64,000 bases of DNA from the NCBI GenBank assembly GCA_047602465.1, contig JASGHF010000001.1, positions 186,001 through 250,000 of the forward strand, read 5' to 3'. Shown in pieces: positions 34,401 through 43,228 of the stretch (its first letter is position 1; each line of letters starts with the position of its first letter). A program made the translations under genes and the position numbers. Source of the stretch: JADZAI01 sp047602465. Lineage in GTDB: Bacteria; Pseudomonadota; Alphaproteobacteria; Micropepsales; Micropepsaceae. Below the pieces are notes generated by a model. It saw nothing but the letters and a program-made list of their open reading frames with translations, was not told the origin of the DNA and did not search any database.

Positions 34401-36470
34401 CTAGAGCGTCAGCGACATGACGTAGTCTGTGAGGGCCTGGCGGGCGGCGCTGAGTTCGGCCTGCCGCGTTCCGCGTTCGGCCGCGATGGCGGCGAGGCGG
34501 TCTTCCTGTGTCGCCAGCGAGGCGAGGTAGCGGCGCTGCATGTCGCTGCCCTCTGGCACTGCGGCGAGATTGGAGCGGATGCGTTCCTGCTCGTCGTAGA
34601 TGCGGGCCTGTTCCTCATCGAGCGCGTTGATCGCGCGGTCGGCGGCGTCGACCGCCACGCGCAGTTCAGCCATGCGGACGAAGGCGGCGCGGATCGGCTC
34701 GGGAAGCCTGGACTCGGTCGAGGCGTAGTAGGCGTAGTCCGAGGCGTAGAGCTGATCGACCGCCGAGATCGTGTTGCTGGTGACGTTCTCCCACACGACG
34801 TCGAGCTTCTCGGTCTTCCCTGCGGCGACGAAGACGGGGATGCGGAGATAGTTGTAGGTCGCGTCGGTCTTGGCGAGGTCGTGGGATTTCAGCTCCCAGT
34901 TATAGCGCGGCGTTTCGATGACCACGTTGCGGTCTTCGTTGGCTGCGCCCTTGATGGAATAGGCGTTGGTCTTGCGCTGGACCATCTGGATTTCCAGCAC
35001 GCCGCCCGCGAGCTTGGCGCCGGTGATGACATCGTCGCGCGCGTCGCTGGCGTCGACGACGACCTTCTGGTCGAGCGCGAAGGAGAGGATGCGGTTCTCG
35101 CCCACGGGCAGGACGCTGAGTACGGCGTCGCCGGAGAAGACGGTGCGGCCGCCGCTGGAATCGAACAGCGTGGTGATGCCGGGCGGCAGGCCGGTGCCGG
35201 TGTCATTGGTGAGCTTCACCGCCGAGAGCGGGTGGGTCGGGTGCGTGTAGGGCTGATAGAACGAGATGAGCTGGGCCGGGACTTCGCGGTCGAGGATCGG
35301 CACGGCGAGCGACTGGCCGGAACCGGCGGTCACGGCGTTGGAGAGCGTGAAGATGACCGACGTGGCGGACTCGGCGCTTTCGGCGGCGACCTGGCCCGGC
35401 TCGGTGGAGATGCGCGAGCCGGTGACCGACACCTCTTCCGTTTGAGGCATCGCGGCCTTGGCCGGCGGCGGGGCGGCGGGCGAGGGCACGCTCATCGGTT
35501 CGGGCGCCGGCTCGATGGGGCTGCCCTGGCCGTTCTGTTCCCAGTCGCTGTCTTCGCCGCCGGTGCTGCCGTCGTCGCGACGCGGGCTGACGCGGCCGAG
35601 GACTTCGACGGGGACGCTTTCGCGCTGGACGTAATATTTGTCGTAGAGCGCCTGTTTGAAGGTGACGGGGTTGCCGGAGACGAGGGTCAGTTCGACATCG
35701 GTCCAGTCGGCGCCGCTGGCGTTTTCGATGACGGCCCAGCCCTGCATGCGGGCCTTGCCGTCGGCGCCGGTGACGAGGCGGTAGGAGGTCTTCCAGAGCG
35801 GCGCTTCGATGACGAAGCCGACCGTGACCGTGCGGGCGCCTTCGCCGCGCGCCGTGATCTTCAGCGTCCGCAGTTCGCGCTGGCGGTTGGTGGCGATGGC
35901 CGAGAGCGCGTCGTTGACCTTGGCGTTCAGCGCCTCGTTGGTGAAGGCGATATCGCGGCCTTCTTCCAGGACGAACTGGACGAGGCCGCTGTCGGTCATG
36001 ATCGCCATGCGGTGGCGGGTGATCGAGGCGTTCTCCTTTTCCGCCGTTTCCTCGACGACGGAGACGATCTTGCCGCGGGCGCTGACCGGATCGGAGATGG
36101 TGATCTCCTCGCCTTTCAGCGCGGCATAGAGTTCGGCGGGGGAGTTGAACGCATCCGGGCCGATGGGCATCGTGCGGAAGATTTCGTTCAGTGAATCCCG
36201 GCCCTGCAGTTCGATCGTGCCGGAGCCGCCGGCGTCGTCGAAGACGACCGCGCTTTTGAGGACATCGTCGACCTGATCGAGACGGACAGGAATGGAGAGC
36301 TGTTCCCAGCCCGAGACTTCTGCCTGGTATTCGAAATAGCCGACGCCGCCGGCCGACAGCATGACGCGCTTGAGCGCGAGTTCAGCCGCCTCGGCCGAGA
36401 AGGCGAGCAGCGCCATGGACGCGGCGCCCGCGAGCAGGCGCATGGCGCGCCGTGATGTTCCGGAAGTCAT
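34401..36470 (-). CDS. Secreted DUF4139-domain protein
   Basis: 689 residues from the ATG at 36468-36470, with GGAGA upstream. The signal peptide (about 8-28) ends AEAAE. The DUF4139 type starts with ALKRVMLSAGGVGYFEY, has the core PLWKTSYRL and ends with NRxYNYLRIPVF-like strands and a coiled C-terminus (about 610-689). A low-complexity insert (about 300-350, Pro/Ala/Glu) ends in EEVSVTGSRIS, a segment reminiscent of the start of TonB-dependent receptor plugs. The function of DUF4139 is not established; a periplasmic or surface role is likely. Confidence 0.82.
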   Translation of the reverse strand: MTSGTSRRAMRLLAGAASMALLAFSAEAAELALKRVMLSAGGVGYFEYQAEVSGWEQLSIPVRLDQVDDVLKSAVVFDDAGGSGTIELQGRDSLNEIFRTMPIGPDAFNSPAELYAALKGEEITISDPVSARGKIVSVVEETAEKENASITRHRMAIMTDSGLVQFVLEEGRDIAFTNEALNAKVNDALSAIATNRQRELRTLKITARGEGARTVTVGFVIEAPLWKTSYRLVTGADGKARMQGWAVIENASGADWTDVELTLVSGNPVTFKQALYDKYYVQRESVPVEVLGRVSPRRDDGSTGGEDSDWEQNGQGSPIEPAPEPMSVPSPAAPPPAKAAMPQTEEVSVTGSRISTEPGQVAAESAESATSVIFTLSNAVTAGSGQSLAVPILDREVPAQLISFYQPYTHPTHPLSAVKLTNDTGTGLPPGITTLFDSSGGRTVFSGDAVLSVLPVGENRILSFALDQKVVVDASDARDDVITGAKLAGGVLEIQMVQRKTNAYSIKGAANEDRNVVIETPRYNWELKSHDLAKTDATYNYLRIPVFVAAGKTEKLDVVWENVTSNTISAVDQLYASDYAYYASTESRLPEPIRAAFVRMAELRVAVDAADRAINALDEEQARIYDEQERIRSNLAAVPEGSDMQRRYLASLATQEDRLAAIAAERGTRQAELSAARQALTDYVMSLTL

Positions 36471-36514
36471 CGGTCGTCTCCATCCCAGTGGATTCTCAGC
36501 CCGGGAGGACGCTC

Positions 36515-36540
36515 GCACGCCGCCGCGCCGGGCGGCGTGC
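36515..36540 (-). terminator. GC hairpin after xth
   Basis: GCACGCCGCC/GGCGGCGTGC arms around six bases. It lies downstream of xth on the minus strand and ahead of the DUF4139 start. No T-run. Confidence 0.45.
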
Positions 36541-36555
36541 GTCAAATCGCGGCAG

Positions 36556-37335
36556 CTAGTTGAGGGTACACCATGCCGGGACGTGGTCGGAGGCCTTGTC
36601 CCAGCTGCGGACATGGCGGTCGATGCCCGCGCCGGTCAGGCGGTCGGCGGCCTGCGCCGAGAGCAGCAGATGGTCGATGCGGATGCCGTTATTCTTGGGC
36701 CAGGCGCCGGCCTGATAGTCCCAGAACGTGTACTGACCCGGCAGCGCGTTGCAGGCGCGGACGGCGTCGGTCAGGCCGAGATTTTCCAGACGCCGATAGG
36801 CGGCCCGGGTGGAGGGCAGGAAGAGCGCGTCCCTGGCCCAGGCGGCGGGATCGTGGACATCGTCCGGGGACGGAATGACGTTGTAGTCGCCCGCGACGAT
36901 GAGCGATTCTTCCAGCGGCAGCAGCGTTTCGACGCGTGACTGGAGCGCGGCCATCCAGTTCAGCTTGTAGGGGTATTTCTCGGACGCGACGGGATTGCCG
37001 TTGGGGAGATAGAGGCAGCAGAAGCGCAAAGGGCGCGCGCCCTTGGGCGTGATGACGGCCTCGATGTAGCGGGACTGGGTGTCCTCAAGGCCGGGGAGGC
37101 CGCGCGTCACATCCTCGATGGGGTGCTTCGAGAGGATCGCGACGCCGTTATAGGTCTTCTGGCCGAAGGTCTCGACATTGTAGCCGAGCGCTTCGATCTC
37201 GAAGCGGGGGAAGGCCTCGTCGAGGCATTTCAGTTCCTGGAAGCCGACGACATCGGGCGAGGCTTCCTTCAGCCAGCCGAGGACGGCCTCGATGCGGGCT
37301 TTGACCGAATTGACGTTCCAGGTGGCGATTTTCAT
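36556..37335 (-). CDS. xth: Exodeoxyribonuclease III
   Basis: 259 residues of the EEP nuclease fold: MKIATWNVNSVKAR start, metal Glu in FQELKCLD, VAGDYNVIPSPDDVHDP, GIRIDHLLLS and the final SDHVPAW with the catalytic Asp-His. It cuts DNA 5' of abasic sites and degrades 3' ends in base-excision repair. It sits just downstream of erpA on the same strand, a common alphaproteobacterial pairing. Confidence 0.95.
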   Translation of the reverse strand: MKIATWNVNSVKARIEAVLGWLKEASPDVVGFQELKCLDEAFPRFEIEALGYNVETFGQKTYNGVAILSKHPIEDVTRGLPGLEDTQSRYIEAVITPKGARPLRFCCLYLPNGNPVASEKYPYKLNWMAALQSRVETLLPLEESLIVAGDYNVIPSPDDVHDPAAWARDALFLPSTRAAYRRLENLGLTDAVRACNALPGQYTFWDYQAGAWPKNNGIRIDHLLLSAQAADRLTGAGIDRHVRSWDKASDHVPAWCTLN

Positions 37336-37393
37336 GGCCCGACGCTAGCGCGAAAGCGGCAGGCGGCAAACCTGGAGCGCGCCTGAAGAGCGC

Positions 37394-37738
37394 CTAGAGA
37401 GCGAACGAGGTGCCGCAGCCGCAGGCGGACTTGGCGTTGGGGTTCCGGATCTGGAACGAGGCGCCGATGAGCGCGTCCACCCAGTCGAGTTCGGAGCCTT
37501 GCAGATATTCCAGGCTGACGGGGTCGATCACCACGCGGGCGGCGCCGCGTTCGATCAGGAGATCGTCCGGTTCGGCGGCGGGAACGAAGGTGTATTCGTA
37601 GGAAAAGCCCTGGCAGCCGCCGCCGTTCACCGCCACGCGCAGCAGCGTTCCGGCCGGTTCGCGGGCCAGAATCTGGCCGATTTGCCGGGCGGCAGCCTCG
37701 GAAATCGTGACGGGATGGGTGGCGGTCGCGGCGTCCAT
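37394..37738 (-). CDS. erpA: Iron-sulfur cluster insertion protein (A-type carrier)
   Basis: 114 residues. The three Cys of A-type carriers are present: GGGCQGFSYEY and the C-terminal SACGCGTSF. It passes Fe-S clusters to target enzymes; IlvD in this window is one plausible client. It is divergent from dgt with an 82-bp shared upstream region. IscA/SufA assignment cannot be excluded, but the xth/dgt setting favours ErpA. Confidence 0.9.
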   Translation of the reverse strand: MDAATATHPVTISEAAARQIGQILAREPAGTLLRVAVNGGGCQGFSYEYTFVPAAEPDDLLIERGAARVVIDPVSLEYLQGSELDWVDALIGASFQIRNPNAKSACGCGTSFAL

Positions 37739-37820
37739 GGGAAGGAATGCCTTAAATCTGGCGCGTTACAGTGCCTATATTGGGGTGTGACAGCCTGGAA
37801 TTCAAACGGAGCAGCCGGTC

Positions 37821-39026
37821 ATGGCGCGTCCTTCGGTCATCATTCACGACACGCCTGACGGCCTGGCCCCTTATGCGACGCGGGCTTTCGAGACCCGTGG
37901 CCGGCTCTATCCGGAGGGTGAAAGCCGGACCCGGACGCCGCTGCAGCGCGACCGCGACCGGATCATCCATTCCGGCGCGTTCCGGCGTCTGAAGCACAAG
38001 ACGCAGGTTTTCGTGTATCACGAGGGCGACTATTACCGGACGCGCCTGACCCATTCGCTGGAGGTCGCGCAGATCGCCCGGTCGATCAGCCGGGTGCTGG
38101 GGCTGGATGAGGATCTGGCCGAGTCGCTGGCGCTGGCGCATGACCTTGGACACACCTGTTTCGGCCATGCGGGCGAGGACGCGCTGTCGGCATGCATGAG
38201 GCCGTTCGGCGGGTTCGACCATAACGCGCATGCGATCCGCCTGATGACCAAGCTGGAGTCGCGCTATGCCGCGTTCGACGGGCTGAACCTGACCTGGGAA
38301 ACGCTGGAAGGGATCGCCAAGCATAACGGGCCGCTGCTGCCGCGTCTGAAGAACGAGCCGCTGCCGGAGGCGATCACCGAATATAACGCGCTGCACGATC
38401 TGGAGCTGGGCACCTATGCGGGCCTTGAGGCGCAGGTCGCGGCGCTGAGCGACGACATCGCCTACAATAATCATGACATCGATGACGGGCTGCGCGCGGG
38501 GCTGTTCACGGTGGAGCAGCTTCACGCGCTGCCGCTGGTGGGCGAGGTGTTCCGCGAGATGGAGGAGCGGTATCCTGGCGTCTCGCGCGAGCGGGTGATC
38601 CAGGAAGCGATCCGCGAGATGATCGGGCGGATGATCGAGAACCTGATCGGCGAGACGCGCCGCAGGGCCGAGATGGTGGGGGTGGCCTCGGTCGCCGATG
38701 TCCGCAATGCCGGGCGTCCGCTGGCCGCCTTCACCGCCGACATGGACATGGCGATGCGGGCGCTGAAGGCGTTCCTGTTCCAGAACATGTACCGCCACTA
38801 CAAGGTCATGCGGATGGTGCGGAAGGCGCACAAGGTGGTGCGCGAATTGTTCGATGCCTTCATCGACGAGCCGCGCCTGCTGCCCGATGAGTGGAAGGCG
38901 GGGACGGACGGGGCCGGGTCGATGGGCACGGCGCGGGTCGTTTCGGACTATATCGCCGGCATGACCGACCGCTTCGCGCTGGTGGAGCATAAGCGCATTT
39001 TCGGGCTGGAGATCGACCCGATCTGA
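37821..39026 (+). CDS. dgt: Deoxyguanosinetriphosphate triphosphohydrolase-like protein
   Basis: 401 residues. The HD metal site is complete: RLTHSLEVAQIARSI, ALAHDLGHTCFGHAGED, FDHNAHAIRL and SDDIAYNNHDIDDG. GRDRIIHSGAFRRL-type sequence (DRDRIIHSGAFRRLKHKTQV) begins the catalytic part. It removes triphosphate from dNTPs and so trims nucleotide pools. argS would be expected next in this gene order but is absent here. Confidence 0.94.
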   Translation: MARPSVIIHDTPDGLAPYATRAFETRGRLYPEGESRTRTPLQRDRDRIIHSGAFRRLKHKTQVFVYHEGDYYRTRLTHSLEVAQIARSISRVLGLDEDLAESLALAHDLGHTCFGHAGEDALSACMRPFGGFDHNAHAIRLMTKLESRYAAFDGLNLTWETLEGIAKHNGPLLPRLKNEPLPEAITEYNALHDLELGTYAGLEAQVAALSDDIAYNNHDIDDGLRAGLFTVEQLHALPLVGEVFREMEERYPGVSRERVIQEAIREMIGRMIENLIGETRRRAEMVGVASVADVRNAGRPLAAFTADMDMAMRALKAFLFQNMYRHYKVMRMVRKAHKVVRELFDAFIDEPRLLPDEWKAGTDGAGSMGTARVVSDYIAGMTDRFALVEHKRIFGLEIDPI

Positions 39027-39110
39027 CGCGGGGAAAGTCCCCTAAACGGCGAATGGCGCCATGCCGCCGGACGGCGCAGGCTGGGGCATTCTCTGACTGC
39101 AGGGTGCCCT

Positions 39111-40181
39111 ATGCGCCGTCTCCTCGCCGCTGCTGCCGCCGTACTGGCGGGATTGATCTCGACCGCGTCCGGGTTTGAAGGCGAAATCCGGTTGAAACGG
39201 ATCGAGGTGGTCGACGCCTATGGCTTCGACCGGCCGGTGCCGGCGTTCCACATTCTCGTGCCCTATGACTGGACCACCGATGGCGGGGTGGTGTGGTCGT
39301 ATAACGGAAACGGCTGCGGCTTCGGGATGCCCTATATCAACTGGTCGGCGACCGGGCCGGACGGGATTTCGGGCGTGCAGATACTGCCCTCCGAGACCTG
39401 GGGCGGGATGAGCTATGCCGCGAACCCGGATGGCTGTCCGCAGGTGATGACGACGCATCTGACGGAATTCCTGCCCTGGTATCTGAAGCGCTACCGGCCG
39501 AGCATCCGGAACTACACCTATCGCGCGCGGCCCGAATTCGCGGAGGAGCTGAACAAACAGGCGAGCCGGACGGGGAATGCGCTGGGCGGCCAGACGCTGC
39601 TCTACGCGGAGGCGGGCGAGGCCTCCTATGAGTGGGACTGGAACGGGCGGACCGTGCGCGAGCGCGTGGGGCTGGTGGTGGTCTTCAGCGTCACGAACAA
39701 TCCGGGCGGCTATGCGGCGGTGAACGTTTCCGTGCTGGGCGGGCTGGCGCTGCGGGCGCCGCAGGGCGTCGATCCGGGCAGCTACGAGATTTTCGCCAAT
39801 ACCTTCCTGGTGGTGCCGGGCTATGCCGCGCTGATCCAGGAATTCCAGGCGCGGATGCAGGCCATCGCGCTGAAAGGCGTGATGGACCGGGCGGCGATCT
39901 GGCGGAAGGTGCAGGCGGAGATCGGGGAGATCATCGCGCAGGTCTATGCGGACGCGCAGGCGGCCTATGACCGGGTGTCGGCCGACCGCTCGCGCGCCAT
40001 GCGGGGCGTGGAGGTCGCGACCGATCCGACGACGGGGCAGGACATCGAAATTCCCGCTGGCGCAGGCTCTGCCTGGCAGATGCCGGACGGCACGATCGTG
40101 ATCTCCGACGATCCGAATTACGATCCCGAGGCCGAGCTGGGCGGCGGCGGCAAGAAGATCGAGCGCGACAAGCGGCGCTGA
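39111..40181 (+). CDS. Secreted protein of unknown function
   Basis: 356 residues with a signal peptide (about 1-21, ending TASGF). I do not recognise a named family. Two Cys (GNGCGFGMP and PDGCPQVM) could pair. A helical stretch at about 240-300 (EFQARMQAIALKG onward) is followed by a Gly/Asp-rich tail (WQMPDGTIVISDDPNYDP) and a basic end. Its start lies 84 nt after dgt, in the place normally taken by argS. Confidence 0.7.
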   Translation: MRRLLAAAAAVLAGLISTASGFEGEIRLKRIEVVDAYGFDRPVPAFHILVPYDWTTDGGVVWSYNGNGCGFGMPYINWSATGPDGISGVQILPSETWGGMSYAANPDGCPQVMTTHLTEFLPWYLKRYRPSIRNYTYRARPEFAEELNKQASRTGNALGGQTLLYAEAGEASYEWDWNGRTVRERVGLVVVFSVTNNPGGYAAVNVSVLGGLALRAPQGVDPGSYEIFANTFLVVPGYAALIQEFQARMQAIALKGVMDRAAIWRKVQAEIGEIIAQVYADAQAAYDRVSADRSRAMRGVEVATDPTTGQDIEIPAGAGSAWQMPDGTIVISDDPNYDPEAELGGGGKKIERDKRR

Positions 40182-40266
40182 CCGCAATTCCGCCATCAAG
40201 CAGGATTGAGGTCTTTCCACTTTCTTGGGGAGTGCTTCGATGACTTAGATTTCGCCTGCCGCGCTC

Positions 40267-40956
40267 GTGCTGGCGGGGCTTGCGCTTGGCGGCGGTGTCG
40301 CCGCCGGCGGGTATTTCGTCGGTCAGACCATGGTCAACCGCGAACACGTCAACACAGCCGATGTGAAGGGGCTGGCCGAGCGTACGGTGACGGCGGATCA
40401 GGCGATCTGGCAGATCGGGTTCAAGGTCGCGAATGCCGATCTCAAGGCCGGGTATGCCGATGTCGAGGCCAACGCGGCGGCGATCCGCGCGTTCCTGAAG
40501 CGGAACGGGTTTGAGGGCGCGGCGGTGATGGCCGGGCAGACCTCGGTGACGGAGAACGAGTTCCGTGACGCTAACGGCATCCTGACCGAGAAGCGCTATG
40601 ACATCGTCGGCGGCGTCACGGTCACGTCGGGCGATGTGAAGGCGGTCGAGGCGGCCTATCAGAAGCTGGGCGAGCTGATCGCCGAGGGGCTGCTGCTGAC
40701 CGACAGCCAGCCGCGCTATATCTTCACCGGCCTCAATGCGATCAAGCCGGACATGCTGCGCGAGGCGACCGGGAATGCGCGCATCGCCGCGGGCGAGTTC
40801 GCCAAGAATGCAGGGATCACGGTCGGCTCGATCCGCTCCGCCACGCAGGGCGGATTCGAGGTGCGCGATCTCTATACCGGCGACTACGGCACCGATGACC
40901 GCAGCATCGACAAGCAGGTGCGCGTGGTGACGACGGTGACGTTCTATTTGAACTGA
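40267..40956 (+). CDS. SIMPL-domain protein with a stop at codon 3 of its likely native frame
   Basis: 229 residues from a GTG. The SIMPL (DUF541) domain has an N-terminal membrane anchor (LAGLALGGGVAAGGYFVG) and the beta-rich periplasmic core (KGLAERTVTADQAIWQIGF, with conserved Thr/Asn-rich strands). The only good ribosome site (GGGGAG) precedes an in-frame ATG at 40240 that reads Met-Thr-stop (TAG at 40246). The GTG has no such site, so expression may be lost unless the TAG is a sequence error. Relatives localise to the periplasm or outer membrane and are linked to oxidative stress. Confidence 0.7.
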   Translation: MLAGLALGGGVAAGGYFVGQTMVNREHVNTADVKGLAERTVTADQAIWQIGFKVANADLKAGYADVEANAAAIRAFLKRNGFEGAAVMAGQTSVTENEFRDANGILTEKRYDIVGGVTVTSGDVKAVEAAYQKLGELIAEGLLLTDSQPRYIFTGLNAIKPDMLREATGNARIAAGEFAKNAGITVGSIRSATQGGFEVRDLYTGDYGTDDRSIDKQVRVVTTVTFYLN

Positions 40957-40982
40957 AGCGCGGCGTTGGCGAGGCTTGGCGC

Positions 40983-41186
40983 ATGGCCAAGCTTTCCGAC
41001 TCGCCCGTGATGCCGTTCAAAACCAAGGCTGCATTCGCGACATGGGTCGCGAAGCAGCCGGCGGCGTCGCCCGGCGTCTGGCTGAAGATCGCCAAGAAGC
41101 CGGAGACGCGCGCGGCGCGAATCGCGAAGTTCGTCGCGATGTGCGCGGCGGGCGAGCGAATCCATGCGGCGAAGGCCAGGCCATGA
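40983..41186 (+). pseudogene. Internally deleted YdeI/OmpD-associated family gene
   Basis: 67 codons. The N-terminal half (PFKTKAAFATWVAKQPAASP then GVWLKIAKK) matches the start of YdeI-family proteins, and the rest (KPETRAARIAKFVAMCAAGE) matches their C-terminal end. In the family these parts are separated by roughly 100 or more residues. The join falls where both halves share an AKKPET-like sequence, so recombination across a short homology is a good explanation. The frame stays open, but the fold should be lost. Confidence 0.7.
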
Positions 41187-41191
41187 GGGCG

Positions 41192-41206
41192 TTAACGCCT
41201 CGTTAG
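41192..41206. promoter_or_regulatory. Candidate CtrA box (TTAA-N7-TTAG)
   Basis: Seven of eight specified bases of TTAA-N7-TTAA with correct spacing, 116 bp before the SPOR gene. CtrA is the alphaproteobacterial cell-cycle regulator. Confidence 0.4.
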
Positions 41207-41266
41207 GCAATTGGGCGCGAGCGTCCCGGAGCGCGCCCGCATTTCGCCGCCTTTCTCCTGCTATCC

Positions 41267-41275
41267 TTATCCACA
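41267..41275 (+). promoter_or_regulatory. Perfect DnaA box
   Basis: TTATCCACA, exact consensus, 46 bp before the SPOR gene ATG. A single box does not make an origin, but DnaA can act as a transcription factor in this class. Confidence 0.55.
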
Positions 41276-41321
41276 GGCGAATCGCGTTCGATGAAAGCGG
41301 CGCGCCGTCAGGGGACACGTA

Positions 41322-42185
41322 ATGACGATGACCGATCGCGGCGCCTTCGATCAGGCTGAATACGACCGCCGCTTCCACGGCGACTTCATGTATGACGCGA
41401 CGCTGGAAGACGAGGAAGGCACGTCCGCCCGCTCGCCGCTTTTCATTATCCTGACGGCGCTGGTGCTGACCGCGTTCGGCGCGGTGGTCTATGTCGCCTA
41501 TCAGCAGGGCCGCACGCAGGGCGATCGCGGTACGCCGCCGGTCATCACCGCCGAGGCCGGTCCGATCAAGGTGCAGCCGGAAAATCCCGGCGGCGTCGAA
41601 GTGCCGGACCAGGACAAGCTGATCTACGAGCGCATCGCCGGGGCATCGCCGGAGCCGACCGAGGGCGGCCTCGCCGCGCCGCCGGAGGTGCCGCAGGACA
41701 TTCCCGCCGCCGCGCCGGAGATCGAGGCGGGCAGCGTGCCGCTGGAAACGCCCGGAGATGTCGAAGCGGGCGATACGACGCTGATGGCGGCCGACGTCGC
41801 CAATGCGGAACCTTCCGCCGAGCAGGTCGCGGCCGAGAAGGCGGCGAAGCAGCAGGCGGCGGCGATCACGTCGCAGATCGAGGAAATCGATCCGGGCGCG
41901 GCCGATGCCGCCGCCGCGACGGCTGCGGCGACGACCGGCGCATTCGTGGTGCAGATCGGCGCGTTCAAGGAAGACGCCGAGGCGGCCGGCCAGTGGCAGG
42001 CGTTCAAGAAAAAGAACGCGGACCTGACGGGGGCGCTGAAGCCCGACATCAAGCGCGTGGACCTTGGCGGCAAGGGCGTGTGGTACCGTCTGCGCGTCGG
42101 TCCGTTCGAGACGAAGCAGAATGCGGTCGCCTTCTGCGAGGTCTTGCGGACGCGCGGCGGGCAATGCAACGTCACCGCGCCCTGA
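41322..42185 (+). CDS. SPOR-domain membrane protein (divisome-associated)
   Basis: 287 residues: a short cytoplasmic N-terminus, one membrane helix (about 43-65, FIILTALVLTAFGAVVYVAY), a disordered Ala/Glu/Pro-rich linker, and a C-terminal SPOR domain (FVVQIGAFKEDAEAAGQWQA to CNVTAP) that binds denuded peptidoglycan at the septum. It is the first gene of the nagZ-scpAB-tat-serS run, where many alphaproteobacteria encode the same protein. The upstream gap has candidate CtrA and DnaA sites, which suits a cell-division role. Confidence 0.9.
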   Translation: MTMTDRGAFDQAEYDRRFHGDFMYDATLEDEEGTSARSPLFIILTALVLTAFGAVVYVAYQQGRTQGDRGTPPVITAEAGPIKVQPENPGGVEVPDQDKLIYERIAGASPEPTEGGLAAPPEVPQDIPAAAPEIEAGSVPLETPGDVEAGDTTLMAADVANAEPSAEQVAAEKAAKQQAAAITSQIEEIDPGAADAAAATAAATTGAFVVQIGAFKEDAEAAGQWQAFKKKNADLTGALKPDIKRVDLGGKGVWYRLRVGPFETKQNAVAFCEVLRTRGGQCNVTAP

Positions 42186-42205
42186 TTTAGAGTTTCGTTC
42201 CCTGC

Positions 42206-43228
42206 ATGACATCTGCCCTGATCCTGGGGCTCTCCGGTCTTGAGCTGACGCCGGAAGAGCGCGCCTTTTTCGCCGAGCTTCAGCCGTGGGGCTATATCCT
42301 CTTCAAGCGGAACTGCGAGACGAAGGCGCAGGTGAAGCGCCTGACGGACGAGCTGCGCTCGATCTCGGGCCGCGCCGACGTGCCGATCCTGATCGATCAG
42401 GAAGGCGGACGGGTGGCGCGGCTGCGCCCGCCGGTGTGGCGTCTGCCGCCGCCGGCCTGGACGTTCGCCGAGATATACGAACGCCATGTCGAGACGGCGG
42501 AAGAGGCGGCGGCGCTGAACAGCCGGCTGATTGCGGCCGAACTGCTTGAGATCGGCGTCAACGTCTCGTGCAGCCCGTGCATCGACCTGCTGCATGACGA
42601 AGGGCACGGCATCATCGGCGACCGGGCGCTGGGGCGCGAACCGCACCAGATCGTGCAGCTGGCGCGGGCGGTGGCGGAAGGGTTGATGGATGGCGGCGTG
42701 CTGCCGGTCATCAAGCATATTCCGGGGCATGGCCGCGCGAAGGCGGACAGCCATCTGGAACTGCCGGTTCTGGACACCGAGCGCGAGGAACTGAGCCGCA
42801 GCGATTTCGTGCCGTTCCGCAGCCTCAACGACATGCCGATGGCGATGACCGCGCATGTCGTCTACACGGCCATCGACGACGAGCGCTGCGCGACCTGGTC
42901 GTCGCGCCTGATCCATAACGTGATCCGGGGCGAGATCGGCTTTGACGGCCTGCTGATGAGCGACGATGTCGGCATGAATGCGCTGACCGGCACCTTCGAG
43001 GAGCGGACCTACCGGGCGCTGGTCGCGGGCTGCGATGTGGCGCTGCATTGTTCCGGCGACATGGCCGAAATGCGGGAAGTCGCAGCCGGAAGCCGGGAAC
43101 TCGACGGCGATGCCGCCCGCCGGGCCGCCGCCGCGCTTGACATAATCGCCCCCCCGTCGGATTTCGACCCTGAACAGGGGGCGGCGCGTCTCGCCCACCT
43201 GATGAGTGGTGGAACCGCGATCGTATGA
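42206..43228 (+). CDS. nagZ: Beta-N-acetylglucosaminidase
   Basis: 340 residues, GH3 family. IDQEGGRVARL binds substrate, the loop VIKHIPGHGRAKADSH holds the acid/base His, and LLMSDDVGMNAL holds the nucleophile Asp. It removes GlcNAc from 1,6-anhydro-muropeptides during cell-wall recycling in the cytoplasm. It overlaps scpA by 4 nt (ATGA). Confidence 0.95.
   Translation: MTSALILGLSGLELTPEERAFFAELQPWGYILFKRNCETKAQVKRLTDELRSISGRADVPILIDQEGGRVARLRPPVWRLPPPAWTFAEIYERHVETAEEAAALNSRLIAAELLEIGVNVSCSPCIDLLHDEGHGIIGDRALGREPHQIVQLARAVAEGLMDGGVLPVIKHIPGHGRAKADSHLELPVLDTEREELSRSDFVPFRSLNDMPMAMTAHVVYTAIDDERCATWSSRLIHNVIRGEIGFDGLLMSDDVGMNALTGTFEERTYRALVAGCDVALHCSGDMAEMREVAAGSRELDGDAARRAAAALDIIAPPSDFDPEQGAARLAHLMSGGTAIV

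Noticed and set aside
41267..41275. Replication origin
   Set aside because: Only one perfect DnaA box and no AT-rich region or box cluster.
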